This document shows positions 24,491 through 33,083 of a stretch of DNA of 64,000 nt, piece by piece. Source of the DNA: an uncultured Eubacteriales bacterium (GTDB lineage: Bacteria; Bacillota; Clostridia; Christensenellales; Borkfalkiaceae). The stretch is from the NCBI GenBank assembly GCA_900540805.1, contig UQHL01000001.1, positions 372,001 through 436,000 of the forward strand, in the 5' to 3' direction. Under the pieces are notes generated by a model that saw nothing but the letters and a program-made list of their open reading frames with translations, was not told where the DNA came from and made no database searches. The position numbers were made by a program, and so were the translations under genes. The first letter of the stretch is position 1. The number at the start of each line of letters is the position of its first letter.

Positions 24491-25738
24491 TTAAGCGCGC
24501 GTCCTCTTTTCAAATTCAGCCGAACTGTTTCCGCGATATTTTTGCGGAGTAATCCCCATCACATCGAGAAACACCTTGATAAAATAGCTCTGGCTGCTGA
24601 ACGACAACGAATTGGCTATCTCTATACTCGACATTTTAGTGGTGCGTAATAACAGGCAGGCTTCCCGAATCCGTTCGATCCGTATAAAATCGCTGAATTT
24701 TTTTCCCGTTTCCTTAAAAAAATTGGAGGAAAGATATTTCGGACTGATTTCCGTATAACTCGCCACTTCGGCAAGAGATATCGGATAATGCAGGTGGGTG
24801 CGGATATATTTTATGGCTTTTTGTATGCGCGGAGAATATTTCCCCAATTCTTTATCCTTACATTCTGCAACCTTCTCGCAAAAAGAACGTATCGCGTGAC
24901 GGGCGATTTCCTCCAGCTCGCGGAAGGTCTTATGTTTGTCTATGCGTTGAAGATAGAGATCGCTCATCGAAAATGCCGTGTCCACGTCCAAACCGCCCGA
25001 GACGGCCGCGCGCGTGGCGATCGTTATCAGCGCCACCACCTCGTATTCGCGCTGACGCTTCGTTTCCTGCGCAAAAGGCGCGCGCAATCTATCGACCGAA
25101 TATTTTACCTCTCCCACGCGGTCCGTCACCAACGCCAGATTGCCGTTTCGGATCGCTTCCACCAAACGATGTTCGCTGTCCAAGTTATACAGGGAGATCA
25201 GCTCTTCCTCCCGAATGTCAAAAATAGCCCGCGCCAGAGCCGAATCGATCAGGCTGTCGCTTGTCAAATCTCCCACACAATTATTTTTTAAGTTCTCCGT
25301 TTCGTAAAGCTTATGCAAAAGCAACGCGGCCGCCGCACGCACAAAACGACAGTACGACCTCACGTCAACAATCGGAGTATCCGCCAGCCTTGCCTTTATC
25401 TGTTCCTTTGCGTAAATGTATTCGCTGATCAAGCTTCTTTTCCCGATGATCTGGGCGGGATGAAAACAAAATACGGGGCCCGAAACAAAGCATAGCTTCC
25501 GCCCGTCTCCGTCCGAAAATCGGAAAAAAGCGAACATTTCCACTTCCGCCACGATACGGATGGTCGGCTCCTCCGTCGCATTTTTCAAAAAATACTCGAA
25601 CACCGTTTTCAATTCCTCTTCCTTCCGAAGAGTCTCTTTCGAAAAATCCGTAAATACTATTTTTTCATTTTCGAATATCCAAACGGGAATACGGCTGCTC
25701 TCATACAGATAGTTCAATATCGCTTCGTATTCTTCCAT
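24491..25738 (-). CDS. AraC-family transcriptional regulator of the hemicellulose locus
   Basis: A 415-residue regulator. The C-terminal 100 residues form the two-helix-turn-helix AraC/XylS domain (IRTHLHYPISLAEVA..., then IANSLSFSSQSYFIKVFLDVMGITPQKYR). The first 300 residues contain no known enzyme motif and resemble the sensory region of YesN-like Firmicute regulators. It is divergent from the GH39 gene. Paired direct half-sites upstream of both catabolic arms (25801-25833 and 37061-37093) fit the binding mode of AraC dimers, so it is probably the activator of the whole locus. It has its own consensus promoter. Confidence 0.9.
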   Translation of the reverse strand: MEEYEAILNYLYESSRIPVWIFENEKIVFTDFSKETLRKEEELKTVFEYFLKNATEEPTIRIVAEVEMFAFFRFSDGDGRKLCFVSGPVFCFHPAQIIGKRSLISEYIYAKEQIKARLADTPIVDVRSYCRFVRAAAALLLHKLYETENLKNNCVGDLTSDSLIDSALARAIFDIREEELISLYNLDSEHRLVEAIRNGNLALVTDRVGEVKYSVDRLRAPFAQETKRQREYEVVALITIATRAAVSGGLDVDTAFSMSDLYLQRIDKHKTFRELEEIARHAIRSFCEKVAECKDKELGKYSPRIQKAIKYIRTHLHYPISLAEVASYTEISPKYLSSNFFKETGKKFSDFIRIERIREACLLLRTTKMSSIEIANSLSFSSQSYFIKVFLDVMGITPQKYRGNSSAEFEKRTRA

Positions 25739-25765
25739 CTCCCTTCCCCCCTTCGGCTACTTTAT

Positions 25766-25794
25766 ATTATAATTTCTATTCTTTCTTTTGTCAA
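25766..25794 (-). promoter_or_regulatory. Consensus promoter of the AraC-type regulator
   Basis: On the minus strand TTGACA (25794-25789) and TATAAT (25771-25766) with a 17-bp spacer, 28 bp before the regulator ATG. It is a strong constitutive type, unlike the two catabolic promoters. Confidence 0.85.
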
Positions 25795-25800
25795 GATATG

Positions 25801-25833
25801 TTGTTATTTTTTCGGAAATATTGATATAAGAAG
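25801..25833 (+). promoter_or_regulatory. Candidate AraC operator, plus-strand arm, with weak GH39 promoter
   Basis: Two direct half-sites, TTGTTAT (25801) and TTGATATAAGAAG (25821), start 20 bp apart and are joined by TTTTTCGGAAATA. The whole 33 bp matches the element at 37061-37093 at 25 positions. The -10 box TATACT (25848-25853) begins 14 bp after the element, exactly as in the other copy, and there is no good -35 box. This suggests a promoter that depends on a bound activator. Confidence 0.7.
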
Positions 25834-25879
25834 TGCAAATTTTATGTTATACTGATAAAAAACAGGAGCGAAGCAATTT

Positions 25880-27430
25880 ATGATTTATGCCTTAAACGTA
25901 AACTCTGCCACGGAGAGGGTGGAACGTTACTGGGAAATGTGCGTCGGAAGCTGCCATGCGGCTACGGCCCTGCGCGAAGATTACCGGCGGCAATTGACCC
26001 GCTGCGCGCGCGAGCTCGGATTTCGCTATGTGCGCTTTCACGGTATCTTTGACGACGATATGAGCGTGATGAAAAAGTCCCCCTACCTCGGCACCTATAA
26101 GCTTTCCTTTTCCAATATAGATAACATCTTCGACTTTCTGCTGGAAATCGGAATGAAGCCGTTTGTGGAGCTGAGCTTTCTTCCTTCCTGTCTGAAATCG
26201 GGCGAACAGACGATTTTTCATTACAAGGGAGTGACGACCCCGCCCAACGACCCCGAAGCCTGGGTATGGCTGATAAAATCCTTTCTCTCTCATCTGATTG
26301 AAAGATACGGCCGAAGCGAAGTGCGCAGATGGTATTTCGAGGTTTGGAACGAGCCGAATCTCGGCGGGGAGGGAGGGCTGAAAAACGGCGGCTTCTGGAG
26401 CGGCACGATGGCGGATTACTACGAGCTGTACGCGATGACCGCACGGGCGATCAAAGAGGCGGACGAGGCGTTCCGCGTCGGCGGTCCCGCCACCAGCAAC
26501 AACGCCTATATCTGCGAAATGCGCGAATACTGCGAAAAAAACGACGTTCCCCTCGATTTCATTTCCACGCATCATTACCCCACGGACGTGGTGCTCGGCT
26601 ACGGCGTGGAAAACAGCCGCAACTTTTTCAAAGAATTTTCCGAGCTGGACAAAACCGATAAAGCCGCCGTCAATGCGCTGGCAAACGAATTTGTCACCTT
26701 TCGCAAAAACATCTGGAAAGACGTCAACAGAGGCGTTTTGACGGAAATGGCCAAGCGCGCCAGAAAGGAAGCGGGAAATCTTCCCCTCTTTTACACCGAA
26801 TGGAGCAGCCTTGCCGGACTGCCTTCCGACGGCAGTTTCGGCGCGTCCTTTATCGCCAAGACGATCCCCGACAATATGGGGCTGGCGGACGCCTATTCCT
26901 ATTGGACCTTTTCGGATATCCTCGAAGAGGACGGCTTCCCCTCCGCCGCCTTCCACGGCGGCTATGGCCTGCTCACGCTGCAAAACGTGGCCAAAGCGCC
27001 CTATCGCGCCTTTCAGCTCCTTCACCGCCTGGGAGAAGAGAGATATCAAAAGAAATTCGCTTGGGAAACGTTGGACATTTATGCGTTCCGCGACCGTTCC
27101 AACAACACCGTCCAGCTTCTCTGCGTCAATCATCAATCGCTGCTGCACGACGTTTCCGTCCGGACGGCAGAGATAGAGCTCGAGGGGGAAAAGTTTGCCG
27201 GGTGTTCCCCCGAAATCGTACGGATAGACGACGAACACGCCAACGCGATAAAGGAATGGGAGCGTATCGGCTGCCCGGAATACGTCACGCAGGCGCAGGT
27301 ATCGGCGCTTCAATCCGCCTCGGAATTGAAAAACGAATTTCTCGTCGCGGATCGGGAGGGGGAAAAGCTTAAGCTTCATTTCGACGTTCCTCCCATGGGC
27401 GTGGCGCTCGTCACGGTTTATCTCAAATAA
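25880..27430 (+). CDS. GH39-family glycosidase, probably beta-xylosidase
   Basis: A 516-residue (beta/alpha)8 retaining glycosidase of clan GH-A. The acid/base Glu lies in EVWNEPN (about 157) and the nucleophile Glu in YTEWSS (about 306). Other GH39 features are RFHGIFDDD near 55 and THHYPTD near 230. A small beta domain follows after residue 370. There is no signal peptide, so it acts in the cytoplasm on imported oligosaccharides, most likely releasing xylose from xylo-oligomers. AGGAG lies before ATG. It is the first gene of a three-gene run controlled by the 25801 operator. Confidence 0.88.
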   Translation: MIYALNVNSATERVERYWEMCVGSCHAATALREDYRRQLTRCARELGFRYVRFHGIFDDDMSVMKKSPYLGTYKLSFSNIDNIFDFLLEIGMKPFVELSFLPSCLKSGEQTIFHYKGVTTPPNDPEAWVWLIKSFLSHLIERYGRSEVRRWYFEVWNEPNLGGEGGLKNGGFWSGTMADYYELYAMTARAIKEADEAFRVGGPATSNNAYICEMREYCEKNDVPLDFISTHHYPTDVVLGYGVENSRNFFKEFSELDKTDKAAVNALANEFVTFRKNIWKDVNRGVLTEMAKRARKEAGNLPLFYTEWSSLAGLPSDGSFGASFIAKTIPDNMGLADAYSYWTFSDILEEDGFPSAAFHGGYGLLTLQNVAKAPYRAFQLLHRLGEERYQKKFAWETLDIYAFRDRSNNTVQLLCVNHQSLLHDVSVRTAEIELEGEKFAGCSPEIVRIDDEHANAIKEWERIGCPEYVTQAQVSALQSASELKNEFLVADREGEKLKLHFDVPPMGVALVTVYLK

Positions 27431-27446
27431 GCGGAGGAATATAGCA

Positions 27447-29150
27447 ATGAAAGGAAACATCGCAATTGCAGACGAGCTGTATAAGGCGAGCGCCATCTCC
27501 GAAGCCCCGAAGGAAATAACGGAGATTTTTTGCGCGCGAAACGACCGCGCGTCCTTCCAGATTTTTCTCGACGCGGAGCACGAGGCCTGCCGCGTCAATA
27601 CGGGAAGCGCGCCCGCCCTCGGCATGCACGTTTCCCGCCCCGTCTATCGGGTGCGGGTGACGGCCCCTTTCGAGGTACGCTTATATGTCGAAAAATATCT
27701 GCCGGACGCCCACGGGGTTCCCTTTGCCGAAATTCTCGACGACGCGCCCAACGGGGATTTCGACGGAAACGTCCCCCCCGCGGTCTGGGCGGATATACTC
27801 GTCCCCGCGGACGCGAAGGCGGGCCGTTACAGCGTAACGATCGACGCCTACGTTTGCGTCGGAGCGACAAACGAACGCCTCGCCGCGCATCGGGAGCTGA
27901 CGCTGGAAGTCTATCCCTGTGCGCTGCCCTCGCCGCGCGATTATACAATCTATCTCGATCTCTGGCAGCATAATTCCAACCTGGCAAGATATTACGGAAC
28001 GGAGCTTTGGAGCGACGAACACTTTGCCGTCATGGAAAAAGCCGTAAAAACATTGGCGGAGCTGGGACAGAAGTCGGTGACGGTGCTTCTGGGCGACTGT
28101 CCCTGGCGGGGCTGGGGCTGTTACCTTATGCAAAGCACCCCCGCGGAGCTGTACGAATATTCTATGGCCCGCGTCGTCAAAAAGACAAACGGAAATTTTT
28201 CGTATGATTTCAGCGCCGTCGAACGCTACGTAAACTTATGTGAAAAATACGGCATGACGGGCGATATCTCCGTGTATGGATTGCTCGGCATATGGAAAAT
28301 GCCCTATTTCCCCGCCGCGCAGGTTCAGCATGCCGAACAGGTGCTGATCCGCTACCTCGACGAAACGGACGGGGCGTATCGCTATATCGAAAAGGAAAAC
28401 GACCTCGCCGCTTACCTGGCGGCCGCATTTAACTTTTTCAAAACAAAGGGTTGGTTTGAAAAAACGCTGATCAGCGGCGACGAACCGTCGGATATGACCG
28501 CCTATCGCAAGAGCATGGAGTTTATTAAAAATATAGAGCCCAACGCGAAATTCAAGCTTGCGCTCGACCATGCCTCCGTTATCGAGGAATTTGCGGACAG
28601 CCTGAACTGCTGTGCGGCGTCTTTTCCCTGTACCTGCAAGCAGCGCGATTTTCTCTTAAGCTTCAAAGGCGAACGACGGAAACTGCTCTTTTACGTATGC
28701 AATATTCCCGATCATCCCAACACGGTTTTGAAAAGCCGGCTTCTGGAAGCGGAGCTGCTCGGCGTCCTCGCGTATAAATTAAATTTCGACGGTTTTCTCC
28801 GTTGGGCGCATTACTGTTGGACGAAAGCCCCGCTCGAAAACATTTCCTACAATACCCTTTCCCTGCCGTCGGGCGACGTGTGTTTCGTCTATCCCAACCG
28901 CCGCGGCGGATTTCTGCTTTCCCTCCGTTATAAAGCGCTGCAACGGGGAATACAGCATTTCGAGCTGTTGAAACGGGTGCCCGAACAAACCGCCTGCAGG
29001 TTAGCCGAAGCCGTCCTTTTGCGGGAGGATTTTTCCGATTATATGCTCGACGACAGACATGCCTCGCAGGGGATCTATTCCGAAGATCCGACGCGCTATG
29101 AGGAGCTTAGGCGGGCCTTGCTGGCCGCGTTTTCGGAGGTCGCCGTATGA
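27447..29150 (+). CDS. DUF4091-family glycoside hydrolase-like protein
   Basis: A 567-residue protein with an N-terminal beta-rich domain (1-165), a central barrel (YLDLWQHNSNLARYYG, then ISGDEPSD) and a C-terminal part with FLRWAHYCW and DDRHASQGIYSEDPTRYEELR. This layout is that of the DUF4091 group related to GH123. No experimentally defined activity can be assigned, and a glycosidase acting on a decorated hemicellulose fragment is inferred from the neighbours. Acidic residues in ISGDEPSD (about 348) are the best candidates for catalysis. There is no signal peptide. It starts 16 bp after GH39 with GGAGGAA as ribosome binding site and ends overlapping the next gene by ATGA. Confidence 0.75.
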   Translation: MKGNIAIADELYKASAISEAPKEITEIFCARNDRASFQIFLDAEHEACRVNTGSAPALGMHVSRPVYRVRVTAPFEVRLYVEKYLPDAHGVPFAEILDDAPNGDFDGNVPPAVWADILVPADAKAGRYSVTIDAYVCVGATNERLAAHRELTLEVYPCALPSPRDYTIYLDLWQHNSNLARYYGTELWSDEHFAVMEKAVKTLAELGQKSVTVLLGDCPWRGWGCYLMQSTPAELYEYSMARVVKKTNGNFSYDFSAVERYVNLCEKYGMTGDISVYGLLGIWKMPYFPAAQVQHAEQVLIRYLDETDGAYRYIEKENDLAAYLAAAFNFFKTKGWFEKTLISGDEPSDMTAYRKSMEFIKNIEPNAKFKLALDHASVIEEFADSLNCCAASFPCTCKQRDFLLSFKGERRKLLFYVCNIPDHPNTVLKSRLLEAELLGVLAYKLNFDGFLRWAHYCWTKAPLENISYNTLSLPSGDVCFVYPNRRGGFLLSLRYKALQRGIQHFELLKRVPEQTACRLAEAVLLREDFSDYMLDDRHASQGIYSEDPTRYEELRRALLAAFSEVAV

Positions 29151-30157
29151 CGCCCCCCGTGATAGCGCTGATCGTCGCAGGCGGCTTTCTCCTCCTCGTT
29201 TTCTCTTTCGCGCTGGGCGTATATTTACGGCTCCCTCACGTGATAGCGAAAAAAATGCAGGGGAGCTTTGAATCGTCCGAGCTCAAAAAGCCGGACAATT
29301 ATACGCTCTATCGGGACAGGGTTAAAAAAATCCCCGATCTGGCGTATCCTTCCGCGCTGCCGAACAACCGTCTCGACCTCTATCTTCCCGCGCAGGCGGA
29401 AGCGGCTCCCCTGCCGCTGCTGCTCTGGATTCACGGCGGCGGCTTTGTCGCGGGAGTGAAAGAGGGTACGGAAATTTTGATGACCATGATCTGCGCAAAA
29501 GGATTTGCCGTGGCCTCTATGGATTACGCCCTGGCTCCCGGGCAAAAATTTCCCTCCGCGCTCCGACAGATCGGCGAAGCCGTAAAGTATCTTCAAACGC
29601 TTGCAGACGAATATCCTCACATCGATCCCGCCCGCCTGTTTCTGGGCGGCGACTCGGCCGGTGGCCATTACTGCGCGCAATACGCCGCGATCCTCACCGA
29701 TAAAACGTATGCCGCAAATTTCCCCTCCCTGCCCCTTACGGCGTCCGAAAAGATAAAAGGGATCGTCCTTTGCAGCGCCCCTCTCGATATTTCCGCCATG
29801 CTTCCGTCGGTAAACTTCAAATTGAAATTGCTCTCGAAGGTATTTTTCAACGGTTACTACGGGTTCTCACCCAAAAAGAAGAAGCGCGGAAAAACGCTTT
29901 CCCGCCTCTGCGACCATGTCGGACCGCAATTTCCGCCTACATTCCTTACCGACGGCAATACCTATTCCTTTGAAAGTCAAAACCGAAGCTTCGGAAATGG
30001 TTTGAGGAAAAACAGCGTGCCCGTAAAAGAGTTGTATTTCGATAAAGCTTCCTTCGGGACGGTCAATCACGATTATTTGTTTGAGTTGGATTCGGCCACA
30101 GCCCAAACGGGTTATCAATCCGTCATCGAGTTTTTGGAACAGTACGCCAGCCGCTAA
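29147..30157 (+). CDS. Membrane-anchored alpha/beta-hydrolase (hormone-sensitive-lipase type esterase)
   Basis: A 336-residue esterase. The oxyanion motif HGGGF lies near 95, the nucleophile Ser in GDSAGG near 169, Asp in TDGN near 268 and His in NHDY near 306. An N-terminal hydrophobic helix (about 3-25) probably anchors it in the membrane. The ATG overlaps the stop of the DUF4091 gene (ATGA), so the two are translationally coupled. In this setting it most likely removes acetyl or other ester groups from hemicellulose fragments. The exact ester is not known. Confidence 0.83.
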   Translation: MTPPVIALIVAGGFLLLVFSFALGVYLRLPHVIAKKMQGSFESSELKKPDNYTLYRDRVKKIPDLAYPSALPNNRLDLYLPAQAEAAPLPLLLWIHGGGFVAGVKEGTEILMTMICAKGFAVASMDYALAPGQKFPSALRQIGEAVKYLQTLADEYPHIDPARLFLGGDSAGGHYCAQYAAILTDKTYAANFPSLPLTASEKIKGIVLCSAPLDISAMLPSVNFKLKLLSKVFFNGYYGFSPKKKKRGKTLSRLCDHVGPQFPPTFLTDGNTYSFESQNRSFGNGLRKNSVPVKELYFDKASFGTVNHDYLFELDSATAQTGYQSVIEFLEQYASR

Positions 30158-30233
30158 GGCTTGCCGTTGATTGAGACGGCTTCGTTCGTTAAAGAGACGC
30201 GCCGACGACGAGTGAGAGAACGTCCGGCAGACA

Positions 30234-30265
30234 AAGCTCCCCCCGAAAAAGTTCGGGGGGAGCTT
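30234..30265. terminator. Shared terminator of the two converging sugar-utilisation arms
   Basis: Perfect 14-bp arms AAGCTCCCCCCGAA and TTCGGGGGGAGCTT around AAAG. The plus-strand side continues CTTATTTG. It separates the ends of the plus-strand and minus-strand operons. Confidence 0.85.
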
Positions 30266-30275
30266 CTTATTTGTT

Positions 30276-31139
30276 TCAAAGGGAGAAGATATCGGATAAA
30301 AACGCAACGCTTTCCTGCATCCAGACGGAGAACGCCGCCGTAGATTTTTTCAGATGCGCCAGAACTTTAGGATTTTTTATCAAGGCCCGCGCCTCCTCCG
30401 ACATTTTCGCGGGATCGGGCCGCACCGCCGCGGTAGCCAAGCTCATGCCGTGCGGGCCGTTTTTGAAGATGCGCGTTTCAAACGGGATATTGTGTTCCGC
30501 CAAAGCCGAAGCAAAGAGCAGCGTATTCATCACGGGCACGCACGTATCCTCCGAGGTATGGCAAAGATACGCGGGCGGCGTATGCGGCCCCACGTAACGA
30601 TGTACGTTCAAAAGCTCCGTCTCCGCTTCGGGAAGCCCTCGCCCGTGTACCGCTTTGATCCCCGGATAGGAGTATTTTTCCGCCGTGATACAGGGATAAA
30701 TAAGCACCAGGGCGTTGGGCTTCGCCTCGTCGGCTGATACGCCCGCCGCGCGCAAAAGCGATTCCCTGCTCCAATGCACGCCCACGCTCGCCGCAAGGTG
30801 TCCGCCCGCCGAAAAGCCGACGAGGGCGATTTTTTCTTTATCGACAAACCATTCTTCCGCACGGGCGCGGACGACCGCCGTCGCCCGCAGCACCTCCGTT
30901 TCGGGGACGGGAAAAACGCCCTTTTCCTTCACCGAGTATTCCAGCGTGAACGCCTGGAAGCCCTTGGCGGAATATTCCAGCGCCACAGGTTCGTTTTCGG
31001 GATTGGAAACAAATTCGTATCCTCCGCCGGGGAGAATCAGCACGGCCGGACGGCGATCGGCGTTTTTGATTTCGGGCGCATTCTTCTGGATATACGCCGT
31101 AAGGGTCGCCTCCCCTATTTTCAAAGTTTCTATTTTCAT
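30276..31139 (-). CDS. Alpha/beta-hydrolase, acetylxylan-esterase-like
   Basis: A 287-residue soluble esterase of the BD-FAE/xylanase-associated hydrolase group. LPGGGYEF (36-43) supplies the oxyanion hole, GFSAGGH (about 110) the nucleophile Ser, EDTCVP the Asp region and NGPHGMS the His. There is no signal peptide, so it is cytoplasmic. It is the last gene of the GH3 - binding protein - permease operon (22 bp after the permease). It probably deacetylates imported xylo-oligosaccharides, complementing the membrane-anchored esterase of the other arm. Confidence 0.85.
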   Translation of the reverse strand: MKIETLKIGEATLTAYIQKNAPEIKNADRRPAVLILPGGGYEFVSNPENEPVALEYSAKGFQAFTLEYSVKEKGVFPVPETEVLRATAVVRARAEEWFVDKEKIALVGFSAGGHLAASVGVHWSRESLLRAAGVSADEAKPNALVLIYPCITAEKYSYPGIKAVHGRGLPEAETELLNVHRYVGPHTPPAYLCHTSEDTCVPVMNTLLFASALAEHNIPFETRIFKNGPHGMSLATAAVRPDPAKMSEEARALIKNPKVLAHLKKSTAAFSVWMQESVAFLSDIFSL

Positions 31140-31160
31140 AATTTTTATACCTTATCGCCC

Positions 31161-32048
31161 TCAGCCCTTGACGCCGCCGATGATGATTCCTTTTTCAAAA
31201 TATTTTTGCATAAACGGATACAAAATGATGAGCGGCAGGGAGCCGACGACTACCATGACCACCCGCAGAGACGCGAGATAAAACGTAATCGGATAACCGG
31301 ACGGAGACACCACGCCCTCCGTGCTGTTGGAAATAAGTATATCGCGCATAATCAACTGCAACGGATAGAGATCCTTATGCGACGCGCTGATAAACATGGA
31401 GGCGTTGACCCAGGAATTCCAGTGTCCGATGGCGTTGAACAAAATGACCGTCGCCATAAACGACGTCGTAAGCGGAATCATGATCTGCCAAAGAATCCTC
31501 ACGTGCCCCGCGCCGTCGATCTGCGCCGCTTCGCCGATGGCGTCGTTGATCGATTCCATGCCGTTTTTGAGCATGATAATCGACATGGCGTTGCAGCAAG
31601 CGGGAATGATCATGGCGCCCATGGTATTGGTGAGATTGAGCGTCCTGACCACCAGATAGAGGGGGATAACCCCGCCGTTAAAGAGCATCGTCACAATGAT
31701 AAATACCGTCAGGGCGCGCTTAAACATGAGGTTTTTTCTCGACAGGACATAGGCCGCCAACAGATCGAGCACAAGGCCGAGCGTCGTCGCGCTGACCGTA
31801 TAGACAACCGTGTTGAAATAGCTGCGCCACAGGTTATGATAGGAAAAAAGAAGCTTATACCCCTCGAAAGAGAACTTCAGAGGCTTAAATAGAAACCCTT
31901 CGTATATCGCCAATTGAATGGGATCGGACAAGGAAGCCATAATCACGTGCCACATGGGCAGGATACACAGAAGGGCAAACCCCGCCGTCAAAACGTACGC
32001 GGCTATTTTTGCGGCGATATCGGAAGGAGCTTTTTTGATGACTGCCAT
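31161..32048 (-). CDS. ABC sugar transporter permease, LplC/YtcP type
   Basis: A 295-residue membrane protein with six helices and the permease EAA loop EAAQIDGAGHVRILWQIMIPL (written here as its start EAAQIDGAG and end IMIPL, about 185-205), which docks to the ATPase. The N-terminal and C-terminal segments (LPMWHVIMASLSDP and YPFMQKYFEKGIIIGGVKG) are characteristic of the LplC/YtcP carbohydrate permeases of Firmicutes. It pairs with the adjacent LplB-like subunit (11 bp away). No ATPase gene is present in the locus, so the transporter presumably uses a shared MsmK-like ATPase encoded elsewhere. Confidence 0.92.
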   Translation of the reverse strand: MAVIKKAPSDIAAKIAAYVLTAGFALLCILPMWHVIMASLSDPIQLAIYEGFLFKPLKFSFEGYKLLFSYHNLWRSYFNTVVYTVSATTLGLVLDLLAAYVLSRKNLMFKRALTVFIIVTMLFNGGVIPLYLVVRTLNLTNTMGAMIIPACCNAMSIIMLKNGMESINDAIGEAAQIDGAGHVRILWQIMIPLTTSFMATVILFNAIGHWNSWVNASMFISASHKDLYPLQLIMRDILISNSTEGVVSPSGYPITFYLASLRVVMVVVGSLPLIILYPFMQKYFEKGIIIGGVKG

Positions 32049-32059
32049 TACACCGCCTC

Positions 32060-33061
32060 CTAAAACAGATTATTGCCGCCGAACCTTCGGGACAATTCGT
32101 TGCAGCCGAGGAGAAGGACAAACCCGACGACGGAATTGAACAAGCTGATCGCCGTCGTATAGCTGATACGCCCCTGCTCGATACCGATACGATAGACGTA
32201 GGTGGAAAGAATATCCCCCACTTCGTAGGTCGGAATGGAATAAAGCAAGTGGATTTTTTCAAAATTATAATTGAGTATGCCCGCCACTTTCAAAAGCAGG
32301 AAAATCATGATCGTGGACATAATGGAAGGGAGGGTGATTTTGAAAAGCCGTGCCGCTTTTCCCGCGCCGTCGATATCCGCCGCCTCGTACAGCGTGGTAT
32401 CGATCGAACACAGGGAAGCTATATAAATGATACTCCCGTAGCCCGTTCCCTGCCAGATGTTGGAAAAGATGACGATCCAGCGGAAAAACCGCGTATCCCC
32501 GAGGATTCCCGCCCCCGCTCCGACAAGCCCCAGCTTTTGAAAGACAACGCCGAAAATACCGTTGGCGGAAGTAAAATCCCGGATAATGCCGCATACGACG
32601 ACCATGGAAATAAAGTAGGGCATATACACCAACGTCTGCGTCACCCGACGATATTTCTTCCCCTGAATGGAATGCAGCAAAAGCGCCAGTATAATGGGCG
32701 CGGGAAACACAAACAAAATGTCCATAAAGCTGAACATCAACGTATTTCTGAGCAGCCGCCCGAAGTAGGGATCGGAGAAAAAGAGCCTGAAGTGATACAG
32801 GGCGTCCGTTTCGCCTTGAAGGTTGCTCGCCCAGGGGCTGCCGAAAATCCCCTGCGTCGGCTTATAATCCTTGAAAGCGGCGATTAACCCCACCATCGGA
32901 AAATAGGAAAAAATCACAAAGAACACGACGACGGGTAAAATCATGAGATACAGCGCATAATTTCTTTTTGCTTCCGTCTTTAAGCGCGTGCCCGCCCCCC
33001 GCTTCGGGGGGCGGGACGGATTGAGCAATCCGTCCGCCGTGCCGATTTTAGTTTCTTGCAT
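32060..33061 (-). CDS. ABC sugar transporter permease, LplB type
   Basis: A 333-residue permease with a 35-residue cytoplasmic N-terminus, six membrane helices and the EAA loop (EAADIDGAGKAARLFKITLP region near 245-265). GSPWASNLQG and NYNFEKI are phrases of the LplB subfamily, which imports complex oligosaccharides. It lies between the binding protein and LplC-like genes with 11 to 22 bp spacing. Confidence 0.92.
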   Translation of the reverse strand: MQETKIGTADGLLNPSRPPKRGAGTRLKTEAKRNYALYLMILPVVVFFVIFSYFPMVGLIAAFKDYKPTQGIFGSPWASNLQGETDALYHFRLFFSDPYFGRLLRNTLMFSFMDILFVFPAPIILALLLHSIQGKKYRRVTQTLVYMPYFISMVVVCGIIRDFTSANGIFGVVFQKLGLVGAGAGILGDTRFFRWIVIFSNIWQGTGYGSIIYIASLCSIDTTLYEAADIDGAGKAARLFKITLPSIMSTIMIFLLLKVAGILNYNFEKIHLLYSIPTYEVGDILSTYVYRIGIEQGRISYTTAISLFNSVVGFVLLLGCNELSRRFGGNNLF

Positions 33062-33083
33062 TTTCGCACCCCCCTGCGGGATT